The notes under the pieces: generated by a model
The model's database searches: none
Told to the model about the DNA's origin: nothing
The model's input: only the letters and a program-made list of their open reading frames with translations
Assembly: GCA_019096065.1 (NCBI GenBank)
Contig: JAGUCH010000001.1
Coordinates: 1,550,001-1,614,000, forward strand
Origin: Paracyclopina nana
Lineage: Eukaryota > Arthropoda > Copepoda > Cyclopoida > Cyclopettidae
Direction of reading: 5' to 3'
Length of the DNA stretch: 64,000 bases
Translations under genes and position numbers: made by a program
In this document: piece after piece, positions 56,730 through 64,000 of the stretch
How the letters are laid out: the number at the start of each line of letters is the position of its first letter
Position numbering within the stretch: position 1 is the first letter of the stretch

Positions 56730-59700
56730 ATTAGGTCTACTTTTCTCAAGTTGTAAGTACGCGTTAAATAATCAAAATCTCGTTACTTCCTTTTAGGTGC
56801 TTGAGCACAGTGGGCACTAGTGAAACATTCTCAAAGGAAGGAAAAGTTGTAGAAATGGGGCTCAATTGTAAAATGGGCTCGAGTCACGAGTAGCTCAGCA
56901 ATTTAATCTGCGAATCTACCATAAATTCCTCGAATGGTTGCTGCTCCTTCTTTGTTGTGTGGCTCTTTAAACATTACTGTTAATGTGAGATTTTTGTTGA
57001 AAAACAACCGATCCCTTTGACCACAAGACAGCTATAAGTGCTTCTTGGCTGCACTCATTTTCTTGTCTTTCAAACTGTTGCTCTTCACTGAGGGGCTTTT
57101 AAAAAGACCAACAAAGCCATTTCTGCTAATGAAGATGGGAAAGAGCCTTTTCAAAGCCACAATGTCCCGCAGTGAGCCATGTGAAAATTCTGGTCACACA
57201 TCTGGTCATTAGTGGATCTCGCATGAGTTATGTCATTTTTCAATGTGGTAATTCTTCTCTGTGAATTTTGAGCAAAAATTGTTGTGCACTTGGTGAAAAG
57301 TTGCTTGACACAGCGACAACAAATGCTCAACATTTCAAGGCCTTCAAATATGAATCCTTCAGCTAAAAAATCGTTTTCGGCTTCCAAATTCATTCAAAAA
57401 GCAAGAGGCCATAAACAGGTTTATAATTTAATTTTTTTCCAAAATTGGTAATGAAAAAAAAATCTAATTTTGGCCATCCCCACCTACCATATCAACACCT
57501 TAAAATAAAAACGAAGGGATGCATGAAAAAAAATGGAACCGGTTTGGTCATCCCCAAAATGTTTAAAATTCAACAAATACCCATTGTCTTTGAAGTAGCA
57601 CGCCATGAGAAAAAGTGCAATTGAAAAAAAGCCAATAGTGCAAATTGGCAGCAAAGCTTTTTTTCCATGTCTCAAAACGAATTTGATTTGATCAAAACTT
57701 GGGCGTTAATCAACAAACCGTTGCTTTGTAGGCACACATTTGATGGTTATCACTCTTTTTTCTTTCACGATAATCTTCACTCCATTCTCTGGTCACATTT
57801 GAATGAGGAAATGCTTTGGTAGTACGTAGCACACAGTTCACTTTTCATAAGCACTTCGGTCAACGCCGAGTTCACAACTGAGATTTGAAGAGCAGCAGCG
57901 CATTGAAGCAAAGCGCTCCGTCAACAGCTGATTCTTAATAGACTGAGGCGCCGGCTTTTTGATCAGCGGTGCGAGAACGATTGAGAAAATATGCTCGAGC
58001 TCAGCTAAAAAAAGCGGGAAACATGCCATTTTAAAATGCCTTTCTATGGCGTGAATCTCCATTGAAAAAAAACCCAAGAGAAAACGCCTTTGATCTCGCC
58101 ACTGCACTCTTCTTATTGTAAGGTAGGGTTAAGCATACTAAATGCCTTTCTTTGCAAAGATATTAAAAAAGCAATCTAATCTTAAATTAATATTATTAAT
58201 GATGCTGTTGAGCTGCGAAAATAGACATCTACTTGCACAGAGCATGAAAATTGCCCCTTCAAATCTTAATTTAATAATGTTGTTTGGCTACGAAAATGGA
58301 TATTTAGTTGCACAGAGCATAACTGAAAATTCCCCCTTCAAGGCTTCAAATTGGTTGCTAATCAATCACTTCATGCGCGCGTCTCCTTTTGACAAAGCAA
58401 ACAAAAAGATCATCGCCTTTTTTGCGAAGGCATGAAGCATAGATTAGCAATTACGGAATCCCATCTTCTCCTTCTAGCGAGTGGAAATTGAAAAGTGAAT
58501 CCTCTTCATTATTCTCGCTCAGATTTATGGGAACCCAGCAATATTTCAGTTGAGCGGGGAAAATTACCAACAGCTGCAAATTTGCATTGCTAAACACAAG
58601 AGATTAAAAGAATGGCTACCTCGTTTCTCGAGACATGTGAACTATTCTAATAATCCCATTACAAAACTACTCACAACGCCTACAACATTTTCAGAAAGTC
58701 TTTGAAAGGTACTAGAGATGATATGTCAATCCTTGCAGTTCTTCTGATAATTGCAGCTTTTAGCAGGGCCTCCTTTTTTAATCAGTAAACCATGCGTAGA
58801 TTCGGTCTTTTGTTTGCCAATAGATCGCGAGTATTGCATAAATTGTTTTGTTTGTCAAGACGTAGGGTGAAAGATGATGCATGACCCGAGGATAATTCAA
58901 AAGTTTACGCAAAAATCTGGGCGTGTTTGTCTTTGTTGCAGCAACAACAACAGCGTCGACTACTTCCCTAAACGAAAAAACCAAGATGGAAAAACTGGGG
59001 CTAAATGGCATTGAACTTAAAGAGATGGAGATGACAGAGGTTTGCGCGCAAAAATCATCTGCATAATTCAAGGTGAGAACTCGTATATTGCTTAGAACGA
59101 GTAAATAATGCACATCTGCACTGATGCTGCTAAGAAGCTGCCAACAACTACACACTGGGGGTCATTGGGAAATTATTCATTTCAATCAGCACTTGGGAAA
59201 ATGAATGCATAATTGTCGCGGCAGCGCACGCGCGTTGAAATCTCCACCATAATAAAAATGATGAAAATCTTGCATGGCGCTTTTACAGCTCAAGCAAAAT
59301 GATAAGTGGACATAAAGTTTTCATTAATTGCAGTTGAAAAATTGGAAGCTTCCTCCTTTTGGCCAAGATGCACTTTTTAATGTCAACCATAAATCACGAG
59401 AATTATGAATGCTCCTCCCTTATTCAAATGTACGTAACCCTAATCAAGTAACTTTTTCTCCGTAAATACTTGTGCCTTCCGGAACTGCTCTCAGCTGGCA
59501 TCAATTTGCGAAATAAGCTCGTGACTGGCAAAAAAGCAGACACAATGGAAGCTTTCATAATAATAGTAGAGGTTTTGAGAGGTTTGTTTCTGCAAGGTAT
59601 TTTCAGAATAGTTAGAGTGCCATGATGTTATTGCAGCTTTACTAAAATATTTATTTTTTCACTCATCACCAGAAAGTGTCACTTTGGGCTCAAAAACCTT

Positions 59701-61779
59701 GCAATTACACATGAAAGATTGCATGACTGAAAACTTGCCCATTAGACCAATTTTGGCCCAAAGAACTTCTGGAAAAAAGAAACTTGTGGTGGCGATCACA
59801 TTATTATTTGAGCCTAGCATAATTACTGTAATCTCAGTTCACACGATTCTCTATAACTGCAAGGCACAGCCATTTTGCATACAGCCTGAAATGCCTCAAT
59901 CTCACGTTGAACAAAAAGTAATCCTTCAAAATTATGGGCATGTGTGAAAAGCATAGTAGCTACCTAAATTGTAAAGTATAGTATCTATCTTGCTAATCCT
60001 TAAGCCAAGTTGGAAATCTCAAAATCTCAATTGAAAATAGTGTTCTAGGTGCCAAAACTGATGCAGAATTTTGGCAGGAATTTATGCTACACAAGGATCT
60101 GCGTACTACTATTTGCACAATGATTTTGCATGTGGACGTCATAAAAATCAGTCAAATTTTGTGCGCTGAGCTAGGGGAGAAACTTTGGAAAATATGCAGG
60201 CGAAAAAACGTCTGGATAGCCATAAAATCAGGGGAAATTCCCAGTTCAAGACATTTTATGGCCGGTTCTCATGCCTCAAATAAAGCCAAGACTCGTAAAC
60301 AATACTGCAATAGTGGCGGAAAAATAATGAGCCGGTCACAAAGGTGAACCGAAACACTCTTTTTAAAGGCAATGATGCTCCGAATCTCATGTTCTTGAAG
60401 CACACAAAGAAAGCTATATACATCAACCGATTACGATGCATCATTAATCGTGCGGAATGCAATTATTGGGACTACAGTACGATGATGATGACAAGTTGAA
60501 AACCATGAAAGTTACTAAGGGTTTGTCGTGATACAAAAGTAGGTCGTCCGTCCCACATGTGCAAAAAATAATTGCACTCACTAATTATTTTTATAATCGC
60601 ATAAACAGTGCATATTACGCTTTTTATCGTGACGGAAATGTATTTATACAATCAGCTAGAAGAATGGAAATTTCAATTTTGAAAAAATGAAGTGATGGCA
60701 TCTTTGATAGATGAACAGTCTAGCCAAGGCTTGCATAAGCGAATAGTGTGAAATCAGGATTGACAGTTATTGCTGTGACCGAAGAAACCAATTTTCTAAA
60801 GCCAAGCTTAAGGGCAGAGTTTTGGGCCCCAATTTTCACTTTCGAATGGTTTCGTTGTTGCGAGCATAAATCGTGTTCAGCCTTTTCAGATCCCAATCAA
60901 ATGACTATTCAGAATGAATTAAACCCTTCTTTTCACAATCTGATAAAGCCATCTCAGATGGAATTTCACGTCAATCTTTAAAGCTGACTACCATGGAATT
61001 TCCCAATTTTGGAGCAGGGCTTACTTGAATTTTATGCATGTAGCTTGAGAGCTGTAGATATGGAATTTTCAGGGACTTCGAGGAGAAGAGCTGATTTGTA
61101 ACCCATAAATTCAGAGAGTGACCGGCCATTTTGCAACTATTAAGATTCCATAGACCACCATGGTGATTAGCACAGGAGAGCAAAAACAATCAAGATAAAA
61201 CAATCCATCAAAAGCTGAGCCAAAAATTAGAATATTTGGTAGCTCAGCGAAGAAATTTGTGTAATGTCCTCTTCAAAATTGGCTGACGAAGAATATCCCC
61301 CTGCGTGCAAGTTTGAGTCATTTCTCTGTCATTTTCATGCAAGAGCTGAAGGTTCTTCCAGTCACACGGAAAATTTCACTGATCAGTTCTGGGTGGGCCA
61401 AAAGGAAGCACCAGCTTTTGGCAATATCATCATCTAAAACCAAACTTTGCCTTGGCTCATGATGATGACGACGCGGTTATTATTGTCCTATCTTATGTCT
61501 TTTTCCAGAGTGCTTCCAGCGCATTATTATTAGTTCTCAAACTGAGTTGTGTAAACGAGCTAGGAAGTAATTTGTTTCGCGTCTGTCATTGTTCTTGCTA
61601 GTTTCTTTCGGCCCACCAAGAGAGCTCAAAGGAATATAAAGATTTACCTGAGTGCCCATTAGTCATATTTTAATGCTGTTTGAAAAAGAGTAAAAATTAA
61701 TGGCAATCGAGAGTCTCGATTAACTTAATCACCTCCGAGTGTCTACATATGCCAGCAACAATTAAATGAAGGTATCAGT
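56730..61779. other. Non-coding DNA with a short tandem duplication
   Basis: About 58178-58345 is an imperfect ~85-bp tandem duplication (each copy has TTGCACAGAGCAT and CCCCTTCAA). A plus-strand frame of ~116 codons (59997-60345) has no family signature or splice context. No gene can be supported. Confidence 0.4.
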
Positions 61780-62345
61780 AATTCAGTTTAGTCAGATAGT
61801 CTCAGTCAGATAACTGATAGTCTTAAGTCAGTTAACTAATAGACAAAGTCAGTTCACTGTTTGTCTTAGTCAGCTAACTGATAGTCAGTCAGCTGTCTGT
61901 CAGTCAGTCTTTGTTAGTCAGCTGAGTTTTTTGCTCAGTCAGCTGATTACCTTAGCGAGTCAGTTGATTACCTTAGTCAGTCAGCTGATTAACTCAGTCG
62001 GTCAGCTGATTACCTTAGCCAGTCAGCTGGTTACCTTAGTCAGTCAGCTGATTACCTTAGTTAGTCAGCTGATTACCTTAGTCAGTCAGCTGATTACCTT
62101 AGCCAGTCAGGTGATTACCTTAGTCGGTCAGCTGATTACCTAAGGCTTTCAGCTGATTATCTTAGTCAGTCAACTTTTGGTCTCAGTCAATCAGCAGATA
62201 ATCTCATTCAATTAAATGCTCTTATCTATGAGCTGTCTCAATAGCCTAAACTGAGGCTCTCAGCTGATATTATCATTTATGAGCAAAGTGTCTCAGTCAG
62301 CTGACTGATCCTTTTGTAGCTAAGTGTCTCAGTCAGCTGATTCTA
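61780..62345. repeat. Minisatellite, ~21-bp unit based on TCAGTCAGCTGATTACCTTAG
   Basis: The core (about 61930-62170) has roughly eleven close copies of a 21-bp unit containing CAGCTGAT and ACCTTAG. Diverged CAGTCAG-rich copies extend on both sides. Because 21 is divisible by 3, a 70-codon frame with a seven-residue repeat appears; it is an artefact. Confidence 0.9.
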
Positions 62346-63432
62346 AGAACATTAAGCTGAGGCTATATGACTGGTAAGATTTTCATTGGCTATCAAGGTT
62401 CAGCAGCATGAGTCCCTTTTTTAGCCTCATGAAATGTGAACAAAAAGCACGGCAAGGAAGTATTTGATCAATGTGCTGAATGTCACTGTCATGATCTGGT
62501 TATAAAGCGCCATTTCTTCACCAAGCACATAGTTTTTCTCCATCTCAGACAGGAGCAAAGCTGAGCGTTTCCTGCAAACCTCCGGTAATTCGACAGTAAT
62601 TACACATTACCATTCTTTTCACAGCTCCTTGCAAATAGATCAAACTCTCATCATCCGGAAAAGCTCGAAACGAAGTGTGAGAACCAAGGAAGTTTTTTCA
62701 ATAATTTAGCTTGGGGCGAAAATATTCAACAATTGCTGCCACAGAGCACAATTCACAAAATGGCAACTCTGTGCATTTTTAACAACACAATCAAGCTACA
62801 CAAAATGACCCCCACTTGAGCTTGGCCTTGTGATATGCCACAGAACCAATTTTGCTTGACAATGGCCTTTGAAACCATTTTCGCCCACTGTGTGTGTGTG
62901 TGCATCGTTTAGGCCACACACCGAAGAAAAATGAATAAGAATGGCTTAATTATAGCCAAATAGTAGGCTTTGAAAAAACTACCTATCAGCAGCTGAAGGG
63001 GATTTTTATAGTTATGAAGGTCCTTTCAGCCCCAAGTCTGCTAGCCACATATGACATAAATGCGTTTCCTCTATGACAAGTTGCCTTGGAATGCATGAAA
63101 AAAACTTTGGGATGAAAGGTTGGTGGGGGGACACTCGGTTGAGGTCTAAGGCCATCTCATAAAATCTGAATCTTGAGACATGATGATGAAAGTAGCTAAA
63201 GTAGCATTTTATGATTTAGAGCATAAATCCTACTGCGACTACATACAAGAGTAGTTAACCCTAAGGTCACCCTTTTGATGCTCATCTGACCTTCACTTGT
63301 TCATTGACCTTAATTTTGAATTGAAACCGACATAATTTCACATTTCATGCACTTTTGTAAGCATTGGCCCAAAACCTGATAGTTTGAAAATCATGACCTA
63401 GAGACTTGAAATTGCTGCGAAAATGACCTCAC
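62346..63432. other. Non-coding DNA, nothing recognised
   Basis: AT-rich, with a short GT run near 62888. No exon or transposon termini were seen. Confidence 0.45.
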
Positions 63433-63598
63433 CACCGATGTGTATAGATGAAAAAGGAGGCAGTTTTCCATCATAATAGAGCTTTATATGCTTTGGTCTT
63501 GCCACTTGGCAAAGTTGCTGCGCACCAGCCAATATTGCAGACCACACCGAATGATTATCAGTTGACCTTAGAAATGTATCATTAATTATCATCCTTAC
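63433..63598 (-). CDS. Candidate internal exon of an unrecognised gene
   Basis: A strong acceptor (TATTTTCTTCTCTCCTTTCAG) precedes 166 nt encoding VRMIINDTFLRSTDNHSVWS, then AILAGAQQLCQVARPKHIKL and YYDGKLPPFSSIHIG before a donor GGTG/GTGAGG. Composition and splice sites look real, but I do not recognise the family. Phase 0 in, phase 1 out, so it cannot splice directly to the 48799 zinc-finger exon, which needs phase 2. It is probably part of the next gene upstream or of an unseen 5' exon chain. Confidence 0.45.
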
Positions 63599-64000
63599 CT
63601 GAAAGGAGAGAAGAAAATAATGGAGTACTACCAAATTTGCAAGGCTTGAAACTAACATGATGCAAAAAGAAAAGTGATTGACATGAGATTATTCCGGATT
63701 GCAATTTCTGCAGGGTCATATTCTTTTTAAAGGATTTGCAACCAACACATTACAGTACTTACTACAGTGACACCCATTGTCAAATATAAGCATTACTAAA
63801 CGGGAATTTTCGGCCGTTTTTGACGCTATCACCACTGATTAACACTAAATCAAGAGGTGTTTACTAGGCGCAAGGTCGGCAAACCCAAAAGGAGAAGTTT
63901 TAGGTGGAGAGAAATGCAATTCATTAGGAGACGCGCGATCATCATCATTCGATGATGTTGTTTGTCCCTGACTTCCGAATATGATTATCATTCTCAACAG
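63599..64000. other. Window end, nothing recognised
   Basis: Sequence upstream (minus strand) of the 63598 acceptor. No feature seen. Confidence 0.4.

Noticed and set aside
57838..58107. 89-codon minus-strand frame containing ELEHIFSIVLAPLIKK
   Set aside because: Resembles the Slp helix only loosely; the RD motif and the required two-base donor phase are absent.
58778..59155. 125-codon minus-strand frame
   Set aside because: Checked as a possible missing Slp helix; it lacks the conserved acidic/VL-x-RD pattern and has the wrong splice context.
59997..60345. 116-codon open plus-strand frame (FWQEFMLHKDLRTT...)
   Set aside because: Looks superficially protein-like, but there is no recognisable family, no acceptor at a consistent place and no poly(A) signal; frames this long are expected by chance in 64 kb.
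61931..62143. 70-codon frame with a seven-residue repeat
   Set aside because: Produced by the 21-bp minisatellite; no start context or flanking exon.

Overview
The window is animal nuclear DNA, most likely from an arthropod; I lean towards a crustacean but cannot fix the species. The reasons are GT-AG introns up to about 20 kb, AT-rich non-coding DNA with more GC-rich long exons, several short inverted-repeat transposons, and a single large synaptotagmin-like-protein (Slp) gene of the kind insects call bitesize. It is not prokaryotic: there are no operons, RBSs or long uninterrupted gene arrays.

Layout. Bases 1-99 (+) are the last coding exon of a trypsin-like serine protease. Bases 407-3358 are a nearly perfect foldback transposon: two 1,328-bp inverted arms, a 288-bp loop, TTAA on both sides, and tandem ~170-178-bp repeats in the arms. 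A possible 38-residue membrane micropeptide (+) follows at 3612-3728.

From about 4.07 kb to at least 48.8 kb the minus strand holds one gene, the bitesize/SYTL orthologue, which I reconstructed exon by exon. In transcript order it has the Rab-binding Slp-homology domain with an eight-cysteine FYVE-like zinc finger (48.5-48.8 kb), a long, mostly disordered, Ser/Pro/Glu-rich middle (41.6-27.2 kb), then C2A and C2B (7.5-4.2 kb), a stop at 4220 and an AATAAA at 4083-4088. Every splice phase agrees. The chain from the ATG at 54365 to the stop sums to 8,709 nt, or 2,902 residues. Phase-compatible alternative exons predict several products: one starting at 44690 without the Rab-binding domain, a C2-only form of 686 residues starting at 8561, and a form ending early at 38577. 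The amino-terminal half of the Rab-binding helix was not found and may lie beyond the window.

On the opposite strand, inside the intron between the zinc-finger exon and the next shared exon, lies a nested four-exon gene (47020-48429). It encodes a 417-residue type II membrane protein with kelch-like repeats, and its stop codon is under 70 bp from the host's zinc-finger exon. A candidate terminal exon of a second plus-strand gene, with its own AATAAA, lies just upstream (46577-46804). The remaining DNA is intron. It carries three further short inverted-repeat elements with exact 3-bp target duplications (a fourth is in the last bitesize intron), a ~21-bp minisatellite at 61.8-62.3 kb, and a candidate minus-strand exon of an unrecognised gene at 63433-63598.

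The bitesize protein would join membranes (C2 domains, phosphoinositide binding) to Rab GTPases (amino-terminal domain) and, by analogy with Drosophila, to cortical actin. The alternative starts separate these functions. I found no RNA genes or CRISPR arrays.
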